Source: an uncultured Flavobacteriales bacterium (GTDB taxonomy: Bacteria > Bacteroidota > Bacteroidia > Flavobacteriales > Flavobacteriaceae). Taken from it: a stretch of 37,026 nt of DNA. Of this stretch, positions 16,056 through 24,656 are shown piece by piece. The position numbers and the translations under genes are program-made. The notes under the pieces were generated by a model. The model did no database searches, was not told where the DNA came from, and was given only the letters and a program-made list of their open reading frames with translations. The stretch covers positions 1-37,026 of the forward strand of contig CAJXRD010000033.1 of assembly GCA_913058295.1 (NCBI GenBank), written 5' to 3'. Numbering within the stretch: position 1 is the first letter of the stretch; the number at the start of each line of letters is the position of its first letter.

Positions 16056-18071
16056 ATGTCTGTATTAGATTCAAAAGTACCCGAAGGTCCTATTAAAGAT
16101 AAATGGACTACCTATAAAGATAATATTAACCTAGTCAACCCGGCTAATAAACGTAATATAGATATTATCGTTGTGGGTACTGGTTTGGCTGGTGGTTCTG
16201 CTGCAGCAACCTTAGCTGAGCAAGGTTATAATGTAAAAGCTTTTTGTTATCAAGATTCTCCTCGTAGAGCACACTCTATTGCTGCTCAAGGTGGAATTAA
16301 TGCTGCAAAAAATTATATGGGAGATGGGGATTCTAATTACCGTCTTTTTTACGATACCGTAAAAGGTGGAGATTATCGTTCTAGAGAAGCAAACGTACAT
16401 CGCTTGGCAGAGGTTTCTGGAAACATTATTGATCAATGTGTGGCACAAGGAGTACCTTTTGCTAGAGATTATGGTGGTTTACTAGACAATCGTTCTTTTG
16501 GAGGAGTTTTGGTTTCTCGTACTTTTTATGCAAAAGGGCAAACAGGACAACAACTTTTATTGGGAGCATATTCTGCAATGAACAGACAAATAGCACGTGG
16601 TAAGATTGAAATGTTCAATCGCCATGAAATGTTAGATGTTGTCAAAGTAGATGGAAAGGCCAGAGGAATTATTGCTAGAAATTTAATTTCTGGTGAAATT
16701 GAAAGACATTCTGCACATGCGGTAGTAATAGCAACAGGAGGATATGGGAATGTTTATTTCCTTTCTACCAATGCTATGGGATCAAACGCAACAGCAGCTT
16801 GGAAAATTCATAAAAAGGGAGCTTATTTTGCAAACCCTTGTTATACACAAATTCACCCTACTTGTATTCCAAGATCGGGGGATTATCAATCTAAATTAAC
16901 CCTAATGTCGGAGTCTTTAAGAAATGACGGACGTATTTGGGTTCCAGCAAATATTGAAGATTCAAAAGCAATTCAGCAAGGGAAATTAAAACCTACTGAA
17001 ATTGCAGAAGAGAATAGAGATTATTATTTAGAAAGAAAATACCCAGCTTTTGGGAATTTAGTTCCTAGAGATGTAGCTTCTAGAGCAGCAAAAGAATTAT
17101 GTGATGCAGGTTATGGTGTTAATGCAACAGGGGAGGCAGTATATTTAGATTTTGCTGCAGCAATTGAACGTTACGGAAATGAACAAGCAAAAATACATGG
17201 ACATCATAATCCTTCAAAAGAAAAGATAACAGCATTAGGAGAAGGAGTTATCGAAGAGAAATATGGAAATCTTTTTCAGATGTATGAGAAAATTGCAGCT
17301 GAAAACCCTTATAAAACTCCAATGATGATCTATCCAGCGACCCATTATACTATGGGTGGTGTTTGGGTAGATTATAATTTAATGACTACGGTCCCTGGGT
17401 TGTATTGTATTGGGGAAGCAAATTTTAGCGACCATGGAGCAAATCGTTTAGGTGCTTCTGCATTAATGCAGGGACTTGCAGACGGTTATTTTGTTCTTCC
17501 TTATACTATTGGGGATTATTTATCGGATGATATTCGTACTGGGAAAATAGCAACAGATACACCAGAATTTGATGCAGTTGAAAAAGAAGTAACCGATAGA
17601 ATTAATTTCTTTGTCAATAATAAAGGAACTAAATCTGTAGATCATTTCCATAAACGTTTAGGAAAGGTAATGTGGGATAAAGTAGGAATGGCTCGTAACG
17701 AAAAAGGTTTAAAGGAAGCTATGGCTGAAATTAAAGCAATTCGAGAGGAATTCTGGAAAGAAGTAAAAGTTCCTGGAGATGCAAACGAGATGAATCCTGA
17801 ATTAGAAAAAGCAGGTCGTGTAGCAGATTTCCTTGAATTAGGAGAGTTATTTGCTAAAGATGCATTGGATAGAAATGAATCTTGTGGAGGGCATTATAGA
17901 GAGGAAAGTGTAGTGAAAGAGGGAGAACAAAAAGGAGAAGCTCTTCGTAATGATAAAGACTATGCTTATGTATCTGCTTGGGAATATAAAGGAGAGCCTT
18001 CAGATGCTATATTACATAAAGAAGAATTAGAATTTAAAGATATTGAACTTAAACAACGTTCATACAAATAA
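16056..18071 (+). CDS. sdhA: Succinate dehydrogenase / fumarate reductase flavoprotein subunit
   Basis: The catalytic subunit of complex II (671 aa), oxidising succinate to fumarate with covalently bound FAD. The FAD-binding site [12 protein letters not shown] lies at about residues 39-50. The covalent-FAD His is in [17 protein letters not shown] (H73). Substrate and active-site regions include [24 protein letters not shown] and [15 protein letters not shown], and the C-terminal FAD motif is [19 protein letters not shown]. Its length and the QGGINAAKN form fit the longer Bacteroidota subunits. There is no twin-arginine signal, so it faces the cytoplasm. It is the second gene of sdhCAB, 13 nt after sdhC and 9 nt before sdhB. 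Confidence 0.97.
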   Translation: MSVLDSKVPEGPIKDKWTTYKDNINLVNPANKRNIDIIVVGTGLAGGSAAATLAEQGYNVKAFCYQDSPRRAHSIAAQGGINAAKNYMGDGDSNYRLFYDTVKGGDYRSREANVHRLAEVSGNIIDQCVAQGVPFARDYGGLLDNRSFGGVLVSRTFYAKGQTGQQLLLGAYSAMNRQIARGKIEMFNRHEMLDVVKVDGKARGIIARNLISGEIERHSAHAVVIATGGYGNVYFLSTNAMGSNATAAWKIHKKGAYFANPCYTQIHPTCIPRSGDYQSKLTLMSESLRNDGRIWVPANIEDSKAIQQGKLKPTEIAEENRDYYLERKYPAFGNLVPRDVASRAAKELCDAGYGVNATGEAVYLDFAAAIERYGNEQAKIHGHHNPSKEKITALGEGVIEEKYGNLFQMYEKIAAENPYKTPMMIYPATHYTMGGVWVDYNLMTTVPGLYCIGEANFSDHGANRLGASALMQGLADGYFVLPYTIGDYLSDDIRTGKIATDTPEFDAVEKEVTDRINFFVNNKGTKSVDHFHKRLGKVMWDKVGMARNEKGLKEAMAEIKAIREEFWKEVKVPGDANEMNPELEKAGRVADFLELGELFAKDALDRNESCGGHYREESVVKEGEQKGEALRNDKDYAYVSAWEYKGEPSDAILHKEELEFKDIELKQRSYK

Positions 18072-18080
18072 AAAGAGAAT

Positions 18081-18827
18081 ATGAATCTTACACTGAAAAT
18101 TTGGAGACAAAAAGGGCCACAAGAGAAAGGAAAGTTGGTCGATTATAAGGTAAATGATATTTCAGAACATATGTCTTTTTTAGAAATGATGGATGTTTTA
18201 AATGAACAATTAATAAACACTGAAGAAGAACCAGTAGCTTTTGATCATGATTGTAGAGAGGGAATATGTGGGATGTGTTCTATGTATATCAATGGAGAGG
18301 CTCATGGACCTGATAAAGGAATAACTACCTGTCAATTGCACATGCGTTCTTTTAAGGATGGAGACACTATTTATATCGAACCATTTAGAGCAGCTGCTTT
18401 TCCAGTCATAAAAGATTTGGTTGTGGATAGAACTTCATTTGATCGTATCCAACAATCAGGCGGATTTATTTCTGTAAATACTTCAGGAAATACTCAGGAT
18501 GCTAATGCATTGCCTATCTCAAAACATGCTGCAGATGAAGCTATGGACGCAGCAACTTGTATTGGATGTGGTGCCTGTGTAGCTACTTGTAAAAACTCAT
18601 CAGCGATGCTATTTGTTGGAGCAAAAGTTTCTCAATATGCATTATTACCTCAAGGAAAAGTGGAAGCTGCAGATAGAGTTATGAATATGGTTCATCAAAT
18701 GGATATAGAAGGCTTTGGGAACTGTACCAATACTGGCGCCTGTGAAATAGAATGTCCTAAAGGAATTTCTTTAGAAAATATTGCTCGTATGAATCGAGAG
18801 TATCTAAAAGCTAGTTTAAAGGGCTAA
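18081..18827 (+). CDS. sdhB: Succinate dehydrogenase / fumarate reductase iron-sulfur subunit
   Basis: The electron-transfer subunit of complex II (248 aa), linking FAD in SdhA to the haems and quinone site of SdhC. All cluster ligands are present. C58, C63, C66 and C84 ([11 protein letters not shown] and TTC) bind [2Fe-2S]. C160-x2-C163-x2-C166 and C170 ([12 protein letters not shown]), with C215, C221 and C225 ([12 protein letters not shown]), bind the [4Fe-4S] and [3Fe-4S] clusters. It is the last gene of the operon. Its TAA (18825-18827) overlaps the left arm of a 14-bp bidirectional terminator hairpin shared with the convergent outer-membrane barrel gene. Confidence 0.97.
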   Translation: MNLTLKIWRQKGPQEKGKLVDYKVNDISEHMSFLEMMDVLNEQLINTEEEPVAFDHDCREGICGMCSMYINGEAHGPDKGITTCQLHMRSFKDGDTIYIEPFRAAAFPVIKDLVVDRTSFDRIQQSGGFISVNTSGNTQDANALPISKHAADEAMDAATCIGCGACVATCKNSSAMLFVGAKVSQYALLPQGKVEAADRVMNMVHQMDIEGFGNCTNTGACEIECPKGISLENIARMNREYLKASLKG

Positions 18828-18866
18828 AATAGAATACAGCTTTAATAAAAAACTGTATTCTATTTT
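18826..18866. terminator. Bidirectional terminator between sdhB and the outer-membrane barrel gene
   Basis: A perfect 14-bp inverted repeat, AAAATAGAATACAG (18826-18839) / CTGTATTCTATTTT (18853-18866), with a 13-nt A/T-rich loop. It sits between the convergent stops at 18827 and 18877. The A/T ends of the arms give a U-rich 3' side in both directions. Confidence 0.85.
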
Positions 18867-18876
18867 GTTGCTGAAT

Positions 18877-21252
18877 TTATCTATTGCTTTCCCCTGGAGT
18901 ACGGTTTTTGGAATTTGTTTTTTTATTGAAACGATAAGCAAATGAAATATTAAACCTTGTTCCTATTCCTTGCCTACTTCCCTCATAATAAAACTCATCA
19001 CCTATAGTTGTCCATTCTCTTTGACGTGAATCAAAAATATTTTGAGCATTTATGGTAATCGTCGCATTATTCTTGAATAGATTTTTACTCAAAGCAAGAT
19101 CCATATAATAATTTGCTTCCCGAGTTGTTTGTGCACTTTTGTTTTGTCCTTGATAGTTAAAACTAGCTTGGAATGAAATGTCTTTTGGAAGTTTTGCTCT
19201 TGAGTTTAATCTCATAAACCAATTGCTATCGTCAAAATTAAAAACTTGATCTTCATAAACTCCTTCTTCCTTAAAAGCATAGTAATTAAATTCTCCAGTA
19301 AAATTTAACCATTTTGATGGCTTGTATGTTGTGGACAATTCAAAACCTATTCTATTTTCATAATCTAAATTAATAGGCTTAGTAACTAAAATGCCCTCAT
19401 CGTTTTTTGCAACTGAAAAATGAAAGGCATCAGAAGTATGCTGATAATAAAGAGAAGGATTAATTCGTATTTTCCCAAGTTTTGTTAGAAAACCCAATTC
19501 AAAAGAATTTGTAAGTGCAGGATCTAAATCTGGATTTCCAACTCTAATCGAGCTAAAATCTGATAGCCCTCCAAAAGGATTAAGTTGCCAAAAACCTGGT
19601 CTTCGAATTCTCTTACTATAACTTAATTGCATATTTGTATCGTTCGAAAAAGAATAACTTAAATGAGCCGTTGGAAACAATTGATTGTAGTTTTTTGAAT
19701 CGCTAAATTCTCCTTCAGCATCTTTAATTTCTATGTTGGTAAATTCTGCACGTACCCCTACTTGTACATTAAATTTATTAAAGGTATTTGAATATTGAGC
19801 ATAAACGCCACCAATTTTTTCTCGATAATCCACAACATTTTCAATTCCATTAAAGACAATCCATTCTTCATTTATAAACTCTTCTGCTTTATAATCACTT
19901 GTAATAACTCTAGTTTCTCCTCGTAATCCAGTTTCAAACTTACTTTTTTCATTAATTGGATTCTCGTAATTTAATTGCACCAAATAATCTTTACTGCTTT
20001 CAATATCTCTGGTTCTGGTAAGTTTTGTGTCTGTTACTTCAGGAAATGTTTTATAGGTGGAGAAATTTTCCATTTCATCATCGTCCCAAAAGTCATACTG
20101 AAAATCTACACTCAACTTTTGACCTTCCTTTTTAAATGATTTTTCATAAATAAACTCCAACTGATTATAGTCTTGAGGTTCATAATAATCTTCCGTTCTA
20201 ACTATAATACTATCCAGTTCATTCATTTCATTTGAATATTCATAATTGAATCGAGTTTGATCTCTATTTTCAAATTGATCTTTAAAATAGGAAGCGGTTA
20301 TAGTGTTGTATTCATTGATATTATAATCAGCACCAATATAAAGGCTTGGAGATTTATCATTACGATCTTGATCGGCATCCATATTTAATATGGTAGTTAT
20401 TCCATCGTTTGTTGATCTCTGAAAACTGGATTGTTTGCCATTATAATCTGTATATCGATATCCTATTGTTGAAAATAAATTTACTTTTTCTGTTTTATAA
20501 TTTAAACTTGCATTGATGCGATGATCAGCTGGAATTCCTGTTTGTAAACTAACCGAACCACTAATACCTTCCGTTTTATTCTTTTTTAAAATAACATTGA
20601 TGATTCCTGCGGTACCTGAAGCTTCATATTTAGAAGATGGATTGGTGATCACTTCAATTTTTTCAACATTTTGTGATGCAATTTGGTCTAGATTATCGTT
20701 AGCTGTGAGAATGGAAGGTTTACCATTTATAAGAATAGTTACATTGGAGTTCCCTCTTAAACTTACTGTTCCATCTACATCTACTGCTACCGATGGTACA
20801 TTGTCTAAAATTTGAGATAAAGACCCATTCTGTGACAAAAGATCTTTACCTACATTAAAAACTTTTTTGTCTAATTTTAATTCAACAGTTGATTTTTCAG
20901 CAACCACCATAACTTCATTTAAAGATTCTGCATCCTCTTTAAGAGGGATGATTCCTAAATCTAAATTGGCATTAAAGTTTATGGTTTGTTCGTAGGATTT
21001 AAATGAAAGGTATTCCACTTTTAATAGATAGGTTCCAACTTCAGCAGTTAATGTAAATTTTCCATCCAGATCGGTGATGATTCCATCTATTAGAATATCA
21101 CCATTATATATGGAAACCGTTGCAAATTCTAAAGGAGTTCGACTTATAGCGTCTATAACAACACCTGTTATGTCTTTTTTAATTGGCTCTGTATTTCCTA
21201 AGGAGTTGAAAGTTATTAATGTAAATAGGGTAAATAAAATAAGGTGTTTCAT
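18877..21252 (-). CDS. TonB-receptor-like outer-membrane beta-barrel protein
   Basis: A 791-residue protein from ATG 21252. A TTG further up would only add nine polar residues before the signal peptide MKHLILFTLFTLITFNSLG. Domains in order: a carboxypeptidase-like regulatory domain (about 28-105: ITGVVIDAISRTPLEFATVS, DLDGKFTLTAEVGTYLLKVEYLSF); a plug (about 115-215: LSQILDNVPSVAVDVDGTVSLRGNSNVTILINGKPS, with NPSSKYEASGTAGIINVILKK); and a large beta-barrel of the outer-membrane barrel family 2 type. No SusD-like partner follows, so this is not a SusCD glycan system. It is divergent, across about 207 bp, from a LytS/LytTR pair, which may control it. The ligand is unknown. The protein ends in a polar tail after FNISFAYRF. 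Confidence 0.88.
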   Translation of the reverse strand: MKHLILFTLFTLITFNSLGNTEPIKKDITGVVIDAISRTPLEFATVSIYNGDILIDGIITDLDGKFTLTAEVGTYLLKVEYLSFKSYEQTINFNANLDLGIIPLKEDAESLNEVMVVAEKSTVELKLDKKVFNVGKDLLSQNGSLSQILDNVPSVAVDVDGTVSLRGNSNVTILINGKPSILTANDNLDQIASQNVEKIEVITNPSSKYEASGTAGIINVILKKNKTEGISGSVSLQTGIPADHRINASLNYKTEKVNLFSTIGYRYTDYNGKQSSFQRSTNDGITTILNMDADQDRNDKSPSLYIGADYNINEYNTITASYFKDQFENRDQTRFNYEYSNEMNELDSIIVRTEDYYEPQDYNQLEFIYEKSFKKEGQKLSVDFQYDFWDDDEMENFSTYKTFPEVTDTKLTRTRDIESSKDYLVQLNYENPINEKSKFETGLRGETRVITSDYKAEEFINEEWIVFNGIENVVDYREKIGGVYAQYSNTFNKFNVQVGVRAEFTNIEIKDAEGEFSDSKNYNQLFPTAHLSYSFSNDTNMQLSYSKRIRRPGFWQLNPFGGLSDFSSIRVGNPDLDPALTNSFELGFLTKLGKIRINPSLYYQHTSDAFHFSVAKNDEGILVTKPINLDYENRIGFELSTTYKPSKWLNFTGEFNYYAFKEEGVYEDQVFNFDDSNWFMRLNSRAKLPKDISFQASFNYQGQNKSAQTTREANYYMDLALSKNLFKNNATITINAQNIFDSRQREWTTIGDEFYYEGSRQGIGTRFNISFAYRFNKKTNSKNRTPGESNR

Positions 21253-21459
21253 TTGATTGGTTTTCGTTTTGTACTGCAAATGAAGTGATACTATTCAGGG
21301 AATTATTTAAATATCGACCTAGGTAAATTAAGTAATGGTGGATGTTTTATTCAGAATGATGGATTAAATTCGGCACTAGATATATAGAATTTATCCCTCG
21401 GAAAGTCAAATTGGGCGATAAATGAAATGACCCAAGTGGATTATCCCTATTTTTGATTT
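21253..21459. promoter_or_regulatory. Divergent control region between the outer-membrane barrel gene and the LytS/LytTR operon
   Basis: These 207 bases contain no ORF. Visible elements are TTATCCCT repeated at 21391-21398 and 21441-21448 (50 bp apart), TATTCAG repeated at 21292-21298 and 21350-21356, and the palindrome ACCTAGGT at 21317-21324. The second TTATCCCT runs directly into TATTTTTG (21448-21455), a perfect -7 box ending 4 nt before the kinase ATG. On the minus strand TTCATTTG (complement of 21277-21284) is a one-mismatch -7 box for the barrel gene. The repeats could be response-regulator sites, but this is not shown. Confidence 0.4.
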
Positions 21460-22539
21460 ATGAAAGATTATTTCTCATTAATCATTGACTATGTTAGAAA
21501 CAGGACTTGGTTATCACATGCATTATTTTGGATAAGTATTTTTTTGATACAAACCTTTGGGAGTAATGCCGATTATGTGCAACTGAATTCTATTTTTGGA
21601 CATAAACTTATTATGCTTGTCCCTAAAATGATGGCAGCCTATGTATTGATATACTATCAGGTTCCAAAATTATTATATAAAAAGAAATACTTGCTATTTT
21701 TTATTTCATTTGTATTATCCAGCTATATATTTAGTGTAATTGCACGAACGATGGGGGTGCATATTGTAGAAACTTTGTTCCGTCCACAACCCTTTGAACA
21801 AGAACCAATACTCGAAATTTTAGAAGATGTATATATGTTATATTCCCATTATTATTTAGGGGTATATTTTCCTGCAATTATTTTATTTATTTTAATGCTA
21901 GTAGGGGAGAGTATGGAAAAGAGAACTGTTGTAGAGCAATTGAGTAAGGAAAAATATTCTGCGGAACTCAATTTTTTAAAGGCACAAATACATCCACATT
22001 TTTTATTTAATACCTTAAATAATCTTTATGTTTTAAGCCTTCAGAAATCGGAAAAAGCACCAGAAACCGTTCTAAAGCTTTCAGAAATGTTGGATTATAT
22101 GCTATATCAATGTAATGACAATAGGGTGACTGTTGAAAAGGAAATGCAATTAATTCAGAATTATATAGATTTAGAAAGTTTGCGTTACGGAGATAGATTA
22201 CAGTTAGAGTTTGAAAAAAAAATAGACAATCCTCAGACCCAAATTGCGCCGCTTATATTGATTTCAATAGTTGAAAATGCTTTTAAACATGGCGCTAGTG
22301 GAACTGTAGCCGAAACAATTATTAAGATAAAAGTTATTGTGAAAAATCAAAAACTTACTTTTGAAGTATATAATACCAAATCAAAAGTAAAGCAGAAAGA
22401 CGAAACTAAATTTAAAGATGGTATCGGATTAAAAAACACAATTAAACAATTGGAATTGATATACCCAAACCAATTTCAAATCCAATTAAATGAAGAAGAT
22501 ACTTCTTATACTGTTAAATTGGATGTAGATTTGACTTAA
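21460..22539 (+). CDS. Sensor histidine kinase, LytS/YehU type
   Basis: A 359-residue membrane kinase of the His_kinase (PF06580) class. Four hydrophobic helices (about 20-35, 48-66, 76-96 and 130-149) precede a short linker. The phospho-acceptor region follows, AQIHPHFLFNTLNNLY, with His180 the likely acceptor. The ATP-binding domain follows, with an N-box (ISIVENAFKHGASG) and a G-box (KDGIGLKNTIKQLE). There is no recognisable periplasmic sensor domain, so the signal may be sensed in the membrane. It overlaps the response regulator gene by 1 nt (TAATG) and is divergent from an outer-membrane barrel gene, a common flavobacterial arrangement. The start ATG lies 4 nt after a TATTTTTG box, so the message may be leaderless. 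Confidence 0.92.
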   Translation: MKDYFSLIIDYVRNRTWLSHALFWISIFLIQTFGSNADYVQLNSIFGHKLIMLVPKMMAAYVLIYYQVPKLLYKKKYLLFFISFVLSSYIFSVIARTMGVHIVETLFRPQPFEQEPILEILEDVYMLYSHYYLGVYFPAIILFILMLVGESMEKRTVVEQLSKEKYSAELNFLKAQIHPHFLFNTLNNLYVLSLQKSEKAPETVLKLSEMLDYMLYQCNDNRVTVEKEMQLIQNYIDLESLRYGDRLQLEFEKKIDNPQTQIAPLILISIVENAFKHGASGTVAETIIKIKVIVKNQKLTFEVYNTKSKVKQKDETKFKDGIGLKNTIKQLELIYPNQFQIQLNEEDTSYTVKLDVDLT

Positions 22540-23246
22540 TGAAAGTACAATGCCTAATAATAGATGATGAGCCATTAGCGGCTTCTCTAATTGAAGATTA
22601 TGTTTCTAAAGTTCCACAATTAGAAGCAGTGGCAATCTGTACTAATGCATTAGATGCCTTTGAAATATTAAAAACTAAAAAAGTAGATTTATTATTTTTA
22701 GATATTCAGATGCCAACTTTAACTGGAATTGAATTTCTAAAATCATTACGGAATCCTCCTAAAGTAATTTTAACCACAGCATATAGAGAATATGCAATAG
22801 AAAGTTATGAGTTAGAGGTGTTGGATTATCTTCTTAAGCCGATCTCGTTTAATCGTTTTTTTCAGGCGATAGATAAATATTTTAAAACTGCGGAATTCAT
22901 TAAAACCAGTCCCTTAGAAGAAGAATCTAGAGAAGATGCAACAAATTTTTTATATGTAAATATGAATAAAAAGCATCATAAAGTATTATTCAATGATATT
23001 TTATACGTGGAAAGTTTAAAGGATTATATACGGATTCATACTTCTGAAAATTCGATTATGACCAAGGAAAAAATTAGTGACTTTGAAGAGATGTTGCCAT
23101 CAACTTTTTTAAGAACACATCGGTCCTATATTGTAAATACTCAAAAGGTTACTGCATTTACTGCACAAGATGTTGAAATTGGCAAGCTAGAAATTCCAAT
23201 AGGAATAAGTTATAAAAAACAAGTGTTAGCTATTTTAAATCCATAA
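22539..23246 (+). CDS. LytTR-family response regulator
   Basis: A 235-residue partner of the preceding kinase. The receiver domain (1 to about 120) has the acidic pair D9/D10 (LIIDDEPLA), the phospho-acceptor D55 (VDLLFLDIQMPTLTG) and the conserved K100 (LDYLLKPIS). The C-terminal LytTR DNA-binding domain (about 132-232) shows KVLFNDILYVESLKDYIRI, LPSTFLRTHRSYIVNTQKV and IPIGISYKKQV. LytTR proteins bind paired direct repeats near promoters, so the repeats in the divergent region upstream of the kinase are candidate sites. Target genes are inferred, not shown; the divergent outer-membrane barrel gene is the nearest candidate. Confidence 0.94.
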   Translation: MKVQCLIIDDEPLAASLIEDYVSKVPQLEAVAICTNALDAFEILKTKKVDLLFLDIQMPTLTGIEFLKSLRNPPKVILTTAYREYAIESYELEVLDYLLKPISFNRFFQAIDKYFKTAEFIKTSPLEEESREDATNFLYVNMNKKHHKVLFNDILYVESLKDYIRIHTSENSIMTKEKISDFEEMLPSTFLRTHRSYIVNTQKVTAFTAQDVEIGKLEIPIGISYKKQVLAILNP

Positions 23247-23288
23247 TCCTTATTTCTTTTTTATCTTTAAAAAAAACTATTAATAAAG

Positions 23289-24431
23289 ATGGAATACAAG
23301 TCTAAACTTCCAAACCTGCCAACTTCTATTTTTGCTGTGATGAGTAAATTGGCAGCAGATCATAAAGCACTAAACCTTTCACAGGGTTTTCCAAATTTTA
23401 AAAGCGACCCTTTATTATTTGAATTGGTGAATAAAGCTATGAATGATGGTTTTAACCAATATGCACCGATGGCAGGAGATATTGGATTGCGGGAAGCTAT
23501 TTCTCAAAAAACGGCAAGCCTTCATCATAAAACCTATCATCCAGATACAGAAATTACGGTTACCGTAGGGGCTACTCAGGCTATTTTTACCATAATTGCT
23601 GCAATTATAAATAAAGGAGATGAGGTAATTATTTTTACTCCCGCTTATGATTGTTACGATCCTGCGATTAAATTATTTGGAGGAAGTACTATTCCGGTAC
23701 AATTAAAAGCACCAAATTATAAGGTGGATTGGAATGAAGTAGAAGCTAAAGTTACTTATAAAACAAAACTCATTATCATAAATACTCCTCATAATCCAAG
23801 TGGTGTAATTTTTTCAGAAGAGGACATGCTTCAATTACAAAGGATTGCAGAAAAACATGATTTACTGGTGTTAAGTGACGAGGTTTACGAGCATATTATC
23901 TTTGATGGGAATATTCATTTTAGCGCTGCTAGATTTCCGGCTTTAGCATCTCGGAGTTTTATAACAGCATCTTTCGGAAAAACTTTTCATAATACAGGAT
24001 GGAAAATGGGCTATTGTTTGGCTCCAGAATACTTGATGAAAGAGTTTAAGAAAGTACATCAATTCAACGTGTTTAGTGTAAATAGTCCTATGCAAAGAGC
24101 ATTGGGAGAGTATCTAGCAACTCCAAATCATTATTTAGGTCTTTCTGCATTTTACCAGCAAAAGAGAGACTTATTTATAGATTTAATAAAAGACTCCAGA
24201 TTTAAAATAATCCCATCTAATGGGACTTATTTTCAGATGTTAGACTTTTCTGAAATCTCTCAAGAAAGCGATATTGCATTTACAGAAAGGTTAACTAAAG
24301 AACAAAAAATTGCAACCATACCTACCTCTGTTTTCAATACAAATAATGAAGATTTTAAACAGATTCGAGTATGTTTTGCTAAAACAGAAGAAACCTTAGT
24401 CTCTGCTGCAAATATTTTAAATGCTATTTAA
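23289..24431 (+). CDS. PLP-dependent aminotransferase, methionine/glutamine (YbdL/KYAT-like) type
   Basis: A 380-residue fold-type I class I/II aminotransferase. It starts KLPNLPTSIFAVMSKLAADHKALNLSQGFP-like, typical of the YbdL and kynurenine/glutamine transaminase K group. PLP residues are present: NTPHNPSG (N169), SDEVYEH (D197), the Schiff-base Lys K231 in SFGKTFHNTGWKMGYC, and a carboxylate-binding Arg in QIRVCFAK. Such enzymes transaminate Met, Gln and aromatic residues. The omega-amidase encoded at 26823 (+) would hydrolyse the alpha-ketoglutaramate or ketosuccinamate formed when Gln or Asn is the donor, so the two probably work together. It lies 42 bp downstream of the response regulator. 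TATCTTTA (23262-23269) is a one-mismatch -7 box. Confidence 0.9.
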   Translation: MEYKSKLPNLPTSIFAVMSKLAADHKALNLSQGFPNFKSDPLLFELVNKAMNDGFNQYAPMAGDIGLREAISQKTASLHHKTYHPDTEITVTVGATQAIFTIIAAIINKGDEVIIFTPAYDCYDPAIKLFGGSTIPVQLKAPNYKVDWNEVEAKVTYKTKLIIINTPHNPSGVIFSEEDMLQLQRIAEKHDLLVLSDEVYEHIIFDGNIHFSAARFPALASRSFITASFGKTFHNTGWKMGYCLAPEYLMKEFKKVHQFNVFSVNSPMQRALGEYLATPNHYLGLSAFYQQKRDLFIDLIKDSRFKIIPSNGTYFQMLDFSEISQESDIAFTERLTKEQKIATIPTSVFNTNNEDFKQIRVCFAKTEETLVSAANILNAI

Positions 24432-24454
24432 TATAAAAATTAAATTCGAACCTT

Positions 24455-24620
24455 TACCCTTCGATACATTTTATTTAGGTGAAATACTCTGAGCACTGGA
24501 ATTAAAAGTTGCTTAGTGATTTCTGATTTGTACCCTTCGATACATTTCGCTACGGCGAAATACTCAGGGTACAGAAATTAAAGGTTGCTGAGTGATTTCT
24601 GTAAGAAATTGTATCGAAGT
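24455..24620. repeat. REP-like repeat cluster: two 71-bp direct repeats plus a third partial unit
   Basis: Between convergent stops lie two 71-bp direct repeats, 24455-24525 and 24531-24601. They match at about 58 of 71 positions by my count. Each begins TACCCTTCGATACATTT, contains GAAATACTC, and ends TTGCT(T/G)AGTGATTTCTG. The second copy folds on itself: ATTTCGC/GCGAAAT around a TACG loop (about 24544-24561), enclosed by GTACCCT/AGGGTAC at 24530-24572. An inverted copy of the start, TTGTATCGAAGTAAC, closes the cluster at 24609-24623. A related element occurs at 27626-27665. Non-coding; a bidirectional terminator or mRNA-stabilising role is plausible. Confidence 0.8.
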
Positions 24621-24656
24621 AACCAGCTTGAAAATTATATAATTAGTATTAAAAAG

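Noticed and set aside
18877-21252. SusC-type glycan receptor
   Set aside because: No SusD gene adjoins it, and the length and barrel type match the smaller outer-membrane barrel family rather than SusC.
24455-24601. The tandem repeats as a short CRISPR array
   Set aside because: There are only two units, 71 bp long and about 80 per cent identical, with 5 nt between them; there are no unique spacers and no cas genes.
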